A DNA stretch of 64,000 bases, taken from assembly GCF_005281615.1 (NCBI RefSeq), contig NZ_SZZM01000001.1, positions 1,583,455 to 1,647,454 of the forward strand, written 5' to 3'. How positions within the stretch are numbered: position 1 is the stretch's first letter; each line of letters begins with the position of its first letter. This document shows, piece by piece, positions 7,588 to 15,708 of the stretch. A program made the position numbers and the translations under genes. Under the pieces are notes generated by a model. That model saw only the letters and a list, made by a program, of their open reading frames with translations, ran no database searches and was not told the DNA's origin. This DNA comes from Rhodoligotrophos defluvii. GTDB lineage: Bacteria > Pseudomonadota > Alphaproteobacteria > Rhizobiales > Im1.

Positions 7588-9137
7588 GCCGCTTCCTCCT
7601 TGATGCCGGCCATCATCTTGCCGATGCGCTCGGAGGTGATCTGCTTGGGATCGAGGATGCCCATGATCCGGCCCTTGAACATGACCGCGATCCGGTCGCA
7701 GACGGCGAGAATGTGCTCGAGCTCGGTCGAGATATAGATGATGCCGACGCCCCTGTTGCGCTGCTCGATGAGCGTGTTCTGCACGAACTCGATGGCGCCG
7801 ACATCGAGGCCCTTGCAGGGCTGCGACACCACCAGCAGTTTGGGGTCGGCCTCGATCTCCCGCGCCAGGATGAGCTTCTGCTGATTGCCGCCCGAAAGCC
7901 TGCGCACATGCTGGTCGATCGAGCTTGTCCGCACCCGGAACTTATCCACGAGCCGGCTGGCGTTCTCGCGAATGGCGGCCTGGTTCAGAAAGAACCCGTG
8001 CTGCACGAACGGGGGGCGGTCATAGGCGCGCAGCATGAGGTTGGCGGCCACGCTCTGGTCGAGCACCAGGCCGGTGCGGTGCCGATCTTCCGGCACATAG
8101 GCAATGCGCAGCTTGTGCAGCCGATCGCGGATGGAATAAGGGGCGATATCCCGGCCCTCGAGCCGCATGGTGCCGGCGTGATAGGCGCGCATGCCGGCTA
8201 TGGTCTCCGCGAGCTCGGCTTGGCCGTTCCCGTCCACACCGGCAATCCCGAGGATCTCGCCTGCATGCAGATCGAAGCTGACCCCGGCCAGCGCCTCGTT
8301 CCCCCGTTCCCCATAGGCACGTACGTCGCGCACCTCGAACAGCACGCACCCCGCGCGCCCTTCCGGCCGCTCCAGATCGAAAATGACGTCGCGGCCAACC
8401 ATCAACCGAGCAAGTTCGGACGGATTGGTGTCCTTCGTCTCCAGCTCGTCGGTCACCCGACCCGCCCGCATCACCGTCACCCGGTCGGACAGGTCCATCA
8501 CCTCTTCCAGCTTGTGGGTGATGAAAAGGATGGTCTTGCCGGCGGCCTTCAGCCGGCGCAGCACGGCAAAGAAGGACTGGGTCTCGCCCGGCGTGAGCAC
8601 GCTGGTCGGCTCGTCCAGAATCAGGAGATCCGCATCGCGATAGAGCGATTTCAAAATCTCCACCCGCTGCTGCATTCCGATCGGCAGGCGCGAGACCACC
8701 TCCGTGGGCTCGATTTCGAAGCCGAAGCTGTCGGAAAGCTCGGCGATCCGCCGCTCATGGGCCTTCAGGTCCAACCGTGGCCCTTGCCCATGCAGGCCGA
8801 GGATCACGTTCTCGGTCACGGTCAGCGGATCCACCAGCATGAAGTGCTGGTGCACCATGCCAATGCCGAGCTCCAGCGCATGCCTCGGGCTGTCGATGCG
8901 AACGGGCAGGCCGTCCAGCAGGATTTGGCCGCTGTCGGGCTGCAGCAGCCCGTACAGCATGTTCATCAGCGTGGTCTTGCCGGCGCCATTCTCGCCGAGC
9001 ACCGCATGCACGCTGCCCCGCCGGACGTGGATCGTGACATTGTCGTTGGCCTTGAGGCTACCGAAGCTCTTGCACAGATCCTTGACGACGAGGTGGTCCT
9101 CGCCTCGCCGTCCGACGTCCGGCTGGTGTTCAGTCAT
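7584..9137 (-). CDS. BMP-type ABC importer, double ATP-binding subunit (NupO-like)
   Basis: 517 residues with two ABC domains fused, as usual for sugar and nucleoside importers. The first domain has Walker A GENGAGKTT, the signature region LPIGMQQRVEI and Walker B LLILDEPTS. The second has a degenerate Walker A (GVDGNGQAE), a good signature LSGGNQQK and a Walker B region reading VVSQPCKGLD; this asymmetry is normal in the family. The ATG at 9137 is preferred; the frame extends to a GTG at 9188. It follows the substrate-binding protein gene by 54 bp and overlaps the next permease by four bases. Confidence 0.92.
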   Translation of the reverse strand: MTEHQPDVGRRGEDHLVVKDLCKSFGSLKANDNVTIHVRRGSVHAVLGENGAGKTTLMNMLYGLLQPDSGQILLDGLPVRIDSPRHALELGIGMVHQHFMLVDPLTVTENVILGLHGQGPRLDLKAHERRIAELSDSFGFEIEPTEVVSRLPIGMQQRVEILKSLYRDADLLILDEPTSVLTPGETQSFFAVLRRLKAAGKTILFITHKLEEVMDLSDRVTVMRAGRVTDELETKDTNPSELARLMVGRDVIFDLERPEGRAGCVLFEVRDVRAYGERGNEALAGVSFDLHAGEILGIAGVDGNGQAELAETIAGMRAYHAGTMRLEGRDIAPYSIRDRLHKLRIAYVPEDRHRTGLVLDQSVAANLMLRAYDRPPFVQHGFFLNQAAIRENASRLVDKFRVRTSSIDQHVRRLSGGNQQKLILAREIEADPKLLVVSQPCKGLDVGAIEFVQNTLIEQRNRGVGIIYISTELEHILAVCDRIAVMFKGRIMGILDPKQITSERIGKMMAGIKEEAA

Positions 9138-9191
9138 TGCCGTTCCGACCCATGACTCATGCGAGCGGGAGACCTTGCCGCCAGACACCGG

Positions 9192-10148
9192 TCAGATCTT
9201 CACCTCACCGTTCTTCAGCTTCTGGATCAGCGCTTCCGTCTCCTGCACCACCTCCTGCGGGATCGCTGGGTTATAGGTGCCGAAACGGCCGGCCTCGGTG
9301 CCGATGTCGTAGATGTAGACCTTGCCCTCGGCCTTGCCTTCCTTGGCGAGCCTCAGGAAATCGACGAGGGCGATGCGGAAGTCCATCACGGCCGACTGGA
9401 GCACCGTGTCCTTCCAGTTCTCGTACACATCCTTCCAGATGCCGAACCCCCAGGCATCCTTCTCCTGCAAGGCTTGCAGCGCGCCGATCTGTGCATTGTC
9501 GAGCACGGGGAAGATCACGTCCACGCCCTGGTTCAGCTGGTTGAGGGCCGCCTCCTTGCCTTTGGCGATGTCGTCCCAATCGTTCGTATAGGTCACCGCC
9601 ACCGGCGCGCCGGGCGTTACGCTGTGGACGCCGGCGGTAAAGCCCTCCAGCAGGTCGGTCGCGACCTTGATCTTCTGGCCGGTGATGTAGCCGAAGTTCT
9701 GGTTCTTCGACATCTTGGCCGACAGGAAGCCGATCACATAGCCGAAATGCTTGAAGTCGAAGCTGACGGAGGCAATGTTCTTGGCCGAGATGAAGCCGTT
9801 GGTCACCACGAATAGGGTATCGGGGAAGCGTTCGGCCGCGCGCTCCACCGCGTCGACGAACTCGCCGCCATGGCCGATCACCACGTTATAGCCGCGGCGC
9901 GCATAGTCGGAGAGCGCTTCCAGCTGGTCGGGCTGAGCCACCTTCTCGATATAGGCCGTCTCGATGCCAAGCTTCTCCTCGGCATCCTTCATCGCCTCGT
10001 AGCCGGTCTGGTTCCAGGCCTGGTCCGTGATGTTGCCGGGCATCACGATGGCCGCCTTGAACTCCTGGGCGAAAACCGCTGCCGGCCCCATCGCCGCCAA
10101 TCCGGCGACCGCCGTCGTGGCTAGGAAACTCCGTCTCGTCATCCGCAT
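9192..10148 (-). CDS. BMP-family ABC transporter substrate-binding protein
   Basis: 318 residues of the BMP/Med lipoprotein-like family (periplasmic type I fold). The N-terminus MRMTRRSFLATTAVAGL is a probable Tat signal peptide (twin arginine followed by SFLA), with cleavage near AVFAQ at about residue 28. No lipobox cysteine is seen. The body shows DQAWNQTGYEAM and GYNVVIGHGGEF, typical of the group. GGGAGGATAGCC precedes the ATG at 10148. It captures the ligand for the permease/ATPase genes that follow. Relatives bind nucleosides and purines; the ligand here is unknown. Confidence 0.93.
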   Translation of the reverse strand: MRMTRRSFLATTAVAGLAAMGPAAVFAQEFKAAIVMPGNITDQAWNQTGYEAMKDAEEKLGIETAYIEKVAQPDQLEALSDYARRGYNVVIGHGGEFVDAVERAAERFPDTLFVVTNGFISAKNIASVSFDFKHFGYVIGFLSAKMSKNQNFGYITGQKIKVATDLLEGFTAGVHSVTPGAPVAVTYTNDWDDIAKGKEAALNQLNQGVDVIFPVLDNAQIGALQALQEKDAWGFGIWKDVYENWKDTVLQSAVMDFRIALVDFLRLAKEGKAEGKVYIYDIGTEAGRFGTYNPAIPQEVVQETEALIQKLKNGEVKI

Positions 10149-10192
10149 GGCTATCCTCCCTTTCCCATGTGTTTTTTGTCCCGTGCCGCCGG

Positions 10193-11089
10193 TCATTGCG
10201 GAACCAGCGCGACCGGTTGCGTATAGAACGGCACCTCGTCGATCCGCGGCTGGTAGGTTCCGGCGCGCTGCAGGGCCAGAAGATGATTGGCAATCTCTTC
10301 GAGTGTTGCGAACCACACGTCGCCGCGCGCCTTGATGTCGAGTAGCATCTTCTCCAAGTGGTGCCAGCGGGTCAGGCGGCCGGTCAGGAACGGGTGCCAG
10401 ACCGTAATCCATAAGCCGCCATGGGCGTAATGAGCCTCGAATTCATCCATGTAGTTGCGGATGGCTTCGGTGGGCGAGCGCACTGGCATGGCATAGCCGA
10501 GCTCCGGCGTGTGGGCATATTGCGGGTAGTCGTCCATGCCCCAATGGGCGGGCAGCTCCACCAGCTGGCCGTTCCCCGTCGAGAGCAGATAGGGCACGTC
10601 ATCGCCCATCAACGAGGCATCGTAGAGGAAGCCTTCCTCCACCAGCAGCTCGCCGGAATGCCTGGAGAAAGAGTACATCGGCGCGCGCCAGCCGCGCGGG
10701 CGGCGGCCGGCCACCCGTTCCAGGATGTCTATGCTGCGCCGCAGCCGCTCATGCTCCTCCTCACGTGAGAGGTCGTAGGAGTTCTCGTGGATATAGCTGT
10801 GCAGCGCTACCTCGTGACCATCCACCACCATGGCCTCCACCGCGCGCGGATATTGCGCCGCGCACCAGGCGGGCACGAAGAAGGTCTGCCTTATGCCTAG
10901 CTTCCGGTAGGTGGCGAGAATACGCGGCACGCCCACCATCGGCCCGTATCGCAGCATGGATGTGGTGGAGACCAGCGTGGGCGCCTTCTCAGCCGAATGG
11001 ATATGGACGAGACTGTCCGCGTCCATGTCGAAGGTCACGGCCACGGCGCAGCGCGCCCCATTCGGCCAGGGCGGCGGATTGCTGATCAT
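10193..11089 (-). CDS. Polysaccharide deacetylase (NodB) family hydrolase, PuuE/allantoinase-like
   Basis: 298 residues with the NodB homology fold. FDMDAD (about residues 20-25) supplies the catalytic and metal Asp, HSYIHENSYD supplies the His pair, and WRAPMYSFS and a late TVWHPF complete the active site. Cytoplasmic members without a signal peptide, such as PuuE, act on small cyclic amides (allantoin) or formyl compounds and not on polysaccharide. The position between a ureohydrolase gene and a BMP importer, and the lack of an export signal, favour this small-molecule role. Confidence 0.88.
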   Translation of the reverse strand: MISNPPPWPNGARCAVAVTFDMDADSLVHIHSAEKAPTLVSTTSMLRYGPMVGVPRILATYRKLGIRQTFFVPAWCAAQYPRAVEAMVVDGHEVALHSYIHENSYDLSREEEHERLRRSIDILERVAGRRPRGWRAPMYSFSRHSGELLVEEGFLYDASLMGDDVPYLLSTGNGQLVELPAHWGMDDYPQYAHTPELGYAMPVRSPTEAIRNYMDEFEAHYAHGGLWITVWHPFLTGRLTRWHHLEKMLLDIKARGDVWFATLEEIANHLLALQRAGTYQPRIDEVPFYTQPVALVPQ

Positions 11090-11131
11090 GCGGCGGCCCC
11101 GGCTTTTGCTCTGCGCGCCATCAGCGCCTCC

Positions 11132-12127
11132 TCAACGGGCATGGGCGTTACGCCAAGCATCTTTGCGCCCGCCTCGCGCGGCAGCAAGGCAGCAGAGTGC
11201 CTCCGCCACCAGCCGGGCGGCAAGCACGCTCGTCGTACCGCTCGCCGTATCGAAATCGGGTGAGACCTCCACCACGTCGAAACCGGCGAAGCCATCGCGC
11301 CCGGCGACCCGTACGCCACGGATGATCTCGCGCGAGGTGAGCCCGCCGGGTTCAAGGCTGTTGGTGCCCGGCGCATAGGCCGGATCGATGCTGTCGATAT
11401 CGACGCTGATATAGAGCTTCGCGCCCCCGGCGGTGGCGATCGCGCGGGCCTTCTCGGTCACCGCCTCGATGCCCTCCTGCTCGATCTGCTCCATCGGAAA
11501 CACGGAGATGCCCATCTTCTTGTAGAGCGGCGTCCATTCCGGCAAGTTGCGCGGGCCGCGCGCGCCGATGATTGCCACCCGTTTTGGGTCGATATGCTCA
11601 AGCTCGCAGATCCGCAATACGGGGGATGCCCGGGTGAGGCGATCGCCGTCGAGCGCCTCGCTCAAATCGAGATGGGTGTCGAAAACCAGCAGTCCCATGG
11701 GCGCGCCATGGTGGTTTGAAACGGCCTTCACGGCCGGATAGGTGATGCCATGGTCACCACCCAGGCTCAGCGGCACCGCGCCCTTGTCGAGAACCTGCTC
11801 CAGTCGAGTCTCGAAACGGCGATAGCTCTCCACATTGTTTCCGGGCACCACGTCCACATCGCCGATATCGGCGATGCGCAGATGCTCGACGATGTCCACA
11901 TCCCAATCGAAATTGTGCCGGCCGAACAGCAGCGAGAACTTGCGGATCTCTTGCGGCGCCCGCCGCGTCGCGCCGCCGCGGAACGTGGCGATGCCGTCAT
12001 AGGGCATGCCGATGATCACCGCATCGGCATCCAGGCGGGCCAGATCAGGCACATAATCCACGGCCATGAATGGCGGTACGTCGCCATAGATCTTGGGCAC
12101 GTCCCCGGGACGAAGAGCTTCGCGCAT
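11132..12127 (-). CDS. Ureohydrolase (agmatinase/arginase family) A
   Basis: 331 residues of the arginase/agmatinase fold. Metal motifs are intact: GGDHGITYP (His), FDTHLDLSEA (Asp, His, Asp; Thr replaces the more usual Ala) and ISVDIDSIDPAYAPGT. These enzymes release urea from guanidino compounds using two Mn or Ni ions. The exact substrate (agmatine, guanidinobutyrate, guanidine and so on) is not readable from motifs. The ATG at 12127 is chosen because the frame upstream enters the control region shared with creatininase. It is first gene of the minus-strand unit that includes the BMP importer, so import and urea release are probably co-regulated. Confidence 0.9.
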   Translation of the reverse strand: MREALRPGDVPKIYGDVPPFMAVDYVPDLARLDADAVIIGMPYDGIATFRGGATRRAPQEIRKFSLLFGRHNFDWDVDIVEHLRIADIGDVDVVPGNNVESYRRFETRLEQVLDKGAVPLSLGGDHGITYPAVKAVSNHHGAPMGLLVFDTHLDLSEALDGDRLTRASPVLRICELEHIDPKRVAIIGARGPRNLPEWTPLYKKMGISVFPMEQIEQEGIEAVTEKARAIATAGGAKLYISVDIDSIDPAYAPGTNSLEPGGLTSREIIRGVRVAGRDGFAGFDVVEVSPDFDTASGTTSVLAARLVAEALCCLAAARGGRKDAWRNAHAR

Positions 12128-12421
12128 CGGCTCTCCCTGAGCTTTCTTCCCGTGAGGGCGCGTTCGGTCGGCCGCTATCCGGCTCTCTTCCCTCACATCG
12201 TGAGGTTCCCACCGGCCATGCCTTGGGTAAATATGAAACATCTGAAGGTCAGTTCGCAATTCATCGAACTGTCGCGTCGCAGCCCACCTTTCCCAACTTG
12301 GCCGCTCGCGAAAGATCACTTCGACATTTTTGTATTCTCTCAAGCAATCGCTCCGGGCCATGATTTCCAGGAAGGACGGGCCGCAGGGATCCGATCACCG
12401 AACGACACAGGGAGAAACCCC
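12128..12421. promoter_or_regulatory. Divergent control region between ureohydrolase A and creatininase
   Basis: 294 bp without a gene. It contains a strong inverted repeat CAGTTCG-N8-CGAACTG at 12250-12271 and a hairpin CCTCAC-ATC-GTGAGG at 12191-12205. Both are candidate regulator sites for the two divergent units. I looked for guanidine riboswitch-like paired hairpins with ACG loops and did not find a convincing one. Confidence 0.5.
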
Positions 12422-13207
12422 ATGACCGTGCGCATGAACGAGCTGAGCTGGACCGACTATGACCGCAAGGTCCGCGAGGAAAATCCTGTGGTCTTCGTAA
12501 CGGTGGGCTCTCACGAGCAGCATGGGCCCCATCTCCCCATGTGTTGCGACGAGGTCATCCCCACCGCCATTGCCGAGAAGGCGGCGGAGCGGATCGGCGG
12601 CCTCGTCGCGCCATCCATTGTGTTCGGCTACAAGTCGCAGCCGCGCTCCGGCGGCGGCAACCACATCCCTGGCACGATTAGCCTCGATGCTGCCAACCTG
12701 ATCGGCACGGTGAAGGACGTCATCACCGAGCTCGCCCGCCACGGCGTGCGCCGCATCGTGCTGATGGACGGTCATTATGAGAACACCATGATGATCGTGG
12801 AGGGCGTTGACCTGGCCCTGCGCGATCTGCACCGTGACGGGATCGACGACGTCAAGATCATGCGCATCGGCTATTACGAGTTCACCACGCCGGAGGTGGA
12901 GAAGGCGGTCTGGCCCGATGGCTTCCCAAGCTGGCCGCTGGAGCATGCTGGAGTCATGGAAACCTCCATCATGATGTATCTGCGCCCCGAGCTGGTGCAT
13001 CTGGACCGGGTGCCCAGCCACGGGCCGGCCGCGTTTCCGCCTTATGACGTCTATCCCGTCACCTGGGAGAACTGGCCGTCGCTGCCCCGGGATGGGGCGC
13101 TGGTTGCCAGCACGATCGCCTCCGCCGAAAAGGGCAAGCTGCTGTTCGATTGTTATGTCCGGGGGGTCGCCGACGCTGTGGCGAACGAGTTCGGCCTCAA
13201 GCTCTGA
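12422..13207 (+). CDS. crnA: Creatininase (creatinine amidohydrolase)
   Basis: 261 residues, the length of Pseudomonas creatininase, and from memory very similar along its whole length. The metal ligands fall in register: Glu32 and His34 in HEQHG, Asp43 in CCDE, His118 and Glu120 in DGHYEN, each two residues earlier than Glu34/His36/Asp45/His120/Glu122 of the P. putida enzyme. The GYKSQPRSGGGNHIPGT block is also shared. The enzyme interconverts creatinine and creatine in the cytoplasm. The ATG at 12422 matches the family N-terminus (MNELSWTDY). It is divergent from ureohydrolase A and 24 bp ahead of ureohydrolase B. A dedicated creatinase is not adjacent; M24-fold candidates lie at 21498 and 60163. 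Confidence 0.9.
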   Translation: MTVRMNELSWTDYDRKVREENPVVFVTVGSHEQHGPHLPMCCDEVIPTAIAEKAAERIGGLVAPSIVFGYKSQPRSGGGNHIPGTISLDAANLIGTVKDVITELARHGVRRIVLMDGHYENTMMIVEGVDLALRDLHRDGIDDVKIMRIGYYEFTTPEVEKAVWPDGFPSWPLEHAGVMETSIMMYLRPELVHLDRVPSHGPAAFPPYDVYPVTWENWPSLPRDGALVASTIASAEKGKLLFDCYVRGVADAVANEFGLKL

Positions 13208-13231
13208 GGAGAGCGCCGGAGAAGCCATGTC

Positions 13232-14191
13232 ATGAGCCAGTCACCGTTCCAGCCTGTCGATGCCGCCCTGGTGCCGCGCTTTGCCGGTATCGCGAGCTTC
13301 ATGCGCCTGCCGGTCGTGGCCTCGCCTGCGGGACTGGACATCGCCCTGTTCGGGATCCCGTGGGATGGCGGCACCACCAACCGGGCGGGCGCGCGCCACG
13401 GGCCCCGGGAGATCCGCAGCCAGTCGAGCCTGATGCGCCGCGTGCACCACGTCACCGGCACCGAGCCGTTCTCGATCGCCAAGGTGGCTGATATCGGCGA
13501 TCTCGCGGTCAACCCGATCGACCTTAGGGATGCCCTGCGGCTGATCGAACAAGGCGTGGCGCGCGTTGTCGAAGCGGGCGCGATCCCGCTCGCCGCAGGC
13601 GGCGATCACCTGGTCACGCTGCCCGTCATGCGCGCCGTAGCGCGATCCCGGCCGGTGGGCATGATCCATTTCGACGCCCATTCCGATACCAATGACCGCT
13701 ATTTCGGCGACAATCCCTATACGCACGGAACCCCGTTCCGCCGCGCCATCGAGGAAGGGCTGCTCGATCCGAAACGGACGGTCCAGATCGGCATCCGCGG
13801 CTCGATTTACGAACCCGGCGAGCATGATTGGGCGCGTGGGCAAGGGGTGCGCGTTGTCTACATGGAGGAGTTCGTCCGGCGCGGTGCCGAGGACGTCATG
13901 GCGGAAGCGCGCGCGATCGCCGGCGATGGACCGACCTACGTGTCCTTCGACATCGACTGTCTGGATCCGTCCATGGCGCCGGGTACCGGCACGCCCGAAG
14001 TCGGCGGCTTCACCACGCGCGAGGCCCAGCAGATGCTGCGGCTTCTGGACGGCGTCCCTATCGTCGGCGCCGACGTGGTGGAAGTCGCGCCGCCCTTCGA
14101 CGTGGGCGGCATGACGGCGCTCGCCGGCGCCACCATGATGTTCGAGCTGCTCACCGTGATCGCCAGGCAGATTGCGGCGCGCGACCGCTGA
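13232..14191 (+). CDS. Ureohydrolase (agmatinase/guanidinobutyrase family) B
   Basis: 319 residues, with the same length and motif layout as guanidinobutyrase (GbuA)-type enzymes: PRFAGIASFMRLP near the start, GGDHLVTLP, HFDAHSDTND and VSFDIDCLDPSMAPGTGTPEVGG. All Mn ligands are present. Members split urea from 4-guanidinobutyrate, 3-guanidinopropionate, agmatine or guanidine. It lies 24 bp behind creatininase on the same strand, so creatinine or creatine handling and urea release may be coupled. It is clearly different in sequence from ureohydrolase A, suggesting two distinct guanidino substrates. Confidence 0.9.
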   Translation: MSQSPFQPVDAALVPRFAGIASFMRLPVVASPAGLDIALFGIPWDGGTTNRAGARHGPREIRSQSSLMRRVHHVTGTEPFSIAKVADIGDLAVNPIDLRDALRLIEQGVARVVEAGAIPLAAGGDHLVTLPVMRAVARSRPVGMIHFDAHSDTNDRYFGDNPYTHGTPFRRAIEEGLLDPKRTVQIGIRGSIYEPGEHDWARGQGVRVVYMEEFVRRGAEDVMAEARAIAGDGPTYVSFDIDCLDPSMAPGTGTPEVGGFTTREAQQMLRLLDGVPIVGADVVEVAPPFDVGGMTALAGATMMFELLTVIARQIAARDR

Positions 14192-14533
14192 AGGCTCGCG
14201 GGGGGCGACGGGGCTCGACCATCTCCGTCCGAGGGCATGGCGAAGCAGCAGACGGCGACAGTCAAACGCCCGTCGAGGCCTTTAACTGTGCCGCCGGGAT
14301 TCCGGTTCCACCGGGCCGTCGACATTGTCCCGAGGTATCGGTGAAAGCTGTGTACTCCTGCCGAAGACGTGAGGTTTACGATTCCAGATTGCAGCGGGAA
14401 GTGTGGCCGAAACTGGGGTATCCCATAGCCTGGCATACGCGGAAAGCATCGACAACCTGAAATGCTGTATGCAGCTCATTGACGCGAGGAGGGAATGCTG
14501 TAAAGTTGCGGCAAGTCCTGGGGCGCCGCTGCA
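14192..14533. promoter_or_regulatory. Intergenic region upstream of PotA-type ATPase
   Basis: 342 bp without a convincing gene. Its distal part holds the operator-like palindrome at 14464-14475 and a promoter (TTGACG at 14479-14484, TAAAGT at 14501-14506, spacer 16). The first 270 bases contain nothing I can name. Confidence 0.45.
14464..14475. promoter_or_regulatory. Candidate GntR operator 1 (GCTGTATGCAGC)
   Basis: GCTG-TATG-CAGC is an inverted repeat with 4-bp arms around the TGTATNCA core typical of FCD-type GntR sites. It stands three bases before the -35 TTGACG of the ATPase gene. The same 12-mer occurs in opposite orientation at 19643-19654, and a one-base variant at 21473-21484. Confidence 0.6.
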
Positions 14534-15700
14534 ATGATGGTCATGGCAACCGACAAAAGCGATCAAGAGGAGATGCAGCGGATCGTGGCGAAGAGTAGAG
14601 GGGAGAGGGGCTTGCATTCCGAGCCGTTGGTTGAGGCGCGCAAGCTTCAGAAGAGCTATGACGGCAAGCTTGTCATCGAGAATCTGGACCTCACGATCCA
14701 TAGAGGCGAGTTCCTCACCCTGCTCGGGCCATCCGGATCGGGCAAGACCACGCTGCTGATGATGCTGGCCGGCTTCGAAGCGCCTACCGCCGGCGAGATC
14801 TTCTATCAGGGCCGCTCCATCGCCAACCTGCCGCCACATGCGCGCAATTTCGGCGTGGTCTTCCAGAACTATGCGCTGTTTCCGCACATGTCGGTGTTCG
14901 ACAACGTGGGCTTTCCGCTCAGCGTGCGCAAGCTCTCCAGGGCCGAAATCGCCAGCCGGGTGAGGCAGGCGCTCGCCATGGTGCAGCTCGAGGAATTCGG
15001 CGAAAGGCGCCCGCCGCAGCTTTCCGGCGGCCAGCAGCAGCGGGTGGCCCTCGCCCGCGCGCTGGTGTTCGAGCCGGACCTTGTGCTGATGGACGAGCCG
15101 CTGGGCGCGCTCGACAAGAACCTGCGCGAGCAGCTGCAGGTGGAGATTAAGCATCTGCACGACCAGCTGGGCATCACCGTGGTCTATGTCACCCACGACC
15201 AGACCGAAGCCATGGTCATGTCGGACCGGATCGCCATCTTCAACCGGGGACGGATCCAGCAGCTTGGTGCGCCCAGGCAGGTCCACGAGCACCCGGCCAC
15301 CGCCTTCGTCGCCCGCTTCATGGGCGAGATGAACGCCTTCACCGGCAAGGTCATTGCGGCGAATGCCCAGGGCCAATGCGAGATCGCGCTAGGCGAGGGC
15401 CTGCGCTTCGTCGGCACCAGCGCGGGCGCGCCGATGGTCGGGTCCACCCGGCTGATGGGCGTGCGGCCCGAGCGCATCATGCTCAACCCGCCGCCGGAGA
15501 GCTGCGACAATATGGTGCCCGGGCGGGTGGCGGAGTGCATCTATCTCGGCGACCGCATGACCGTGCTGGTCGCGGTGGACGGCGGCCTCAACTTCACGGT
15601 CAGCGGCGGGGTGGCGAGCATCGACAATCCGCCTCGGCCCGGAATGCCCGTGCATATCGGCTGGAGCAAGGAGCACTGCCTGATCCTGGAGCCGGACTGA
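14534..15700 (+). CDS. PotA-type ABC transporter ATP-binding protein (importer 1)
   Basis: 388 residues. The ABC domain has Walker [12 protein letters not shown], a Q-loop in [14 protein letters not shown], signature LSGGQQQR, Walker B LVLMDEPLGALDK and the H-loop VTHDQTEA, followed by a C-terminal TOBE-like regulatory domain (from about residue 290). This is the architecture of spermidine/putrescine-type ATPases. Three in-frame ATGs lie at the start (14534, 14537, 14543) and no strong ribosome site separates them. The gene stands alone and converges on the gntR gene nine bases away; its permease and binding-protein partners are on the opposite strand. A GntR-type operator lies upstream. Confidence 0.92.
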   Translation: MMVMATDKSDQEEMQRIVAKSRGERGLHSEPLVEARKLQKSYDGKLVIENLDLTIHRGEFLTLLGPSGSGKTTLLMMLAGFEAPTAGEIFYQGRSIANLPPHARNFGVVFQNYALFPHMSVFDNVGFPLSVRKLSRAEIASRVRQALAMVQLEEFGERRPPQLSGGQQQRVALARALVFEPDLVLMDEPLGALDKNLREQLQVEIKHLHDQLGITVVYVTHDQTEAMVMSDRIAIFNRGRIQQLGAPRQVHEHPATAFVARFMGEMNAFTGKVIAANAQGQCEIALGEGLRFVGTSAGAPMVGSTRLMGVRPERIMLNPPPESCDNMVPGRVAECIYLGDRMTVLVAVDGGLNFTVSGGVASIDNPPRPGMPVHIGWSKEHCLILEPD

Positions 15701-15708
15701 GCCGCGGG

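Noticed and set aside
7584-9137. Loss of function in the second ABC domain because Walker A and Walker B look degenerate
   Set aside because: The same asymmetry (weak second Walker A, QP in place of DEP) is standard in the fused ATPases of BMP and sugar importers.
12128-14533. Guanidine (ykkC or mini-ykkC) riboswitch near the ureohydrolase and creatininase genes
   Set aside because: The hairpins seen in 12128-12421 and 14192-14533 lack the paired ACG-loop arrangement or the conserved ykkC core. A covariance-model search would settle it.
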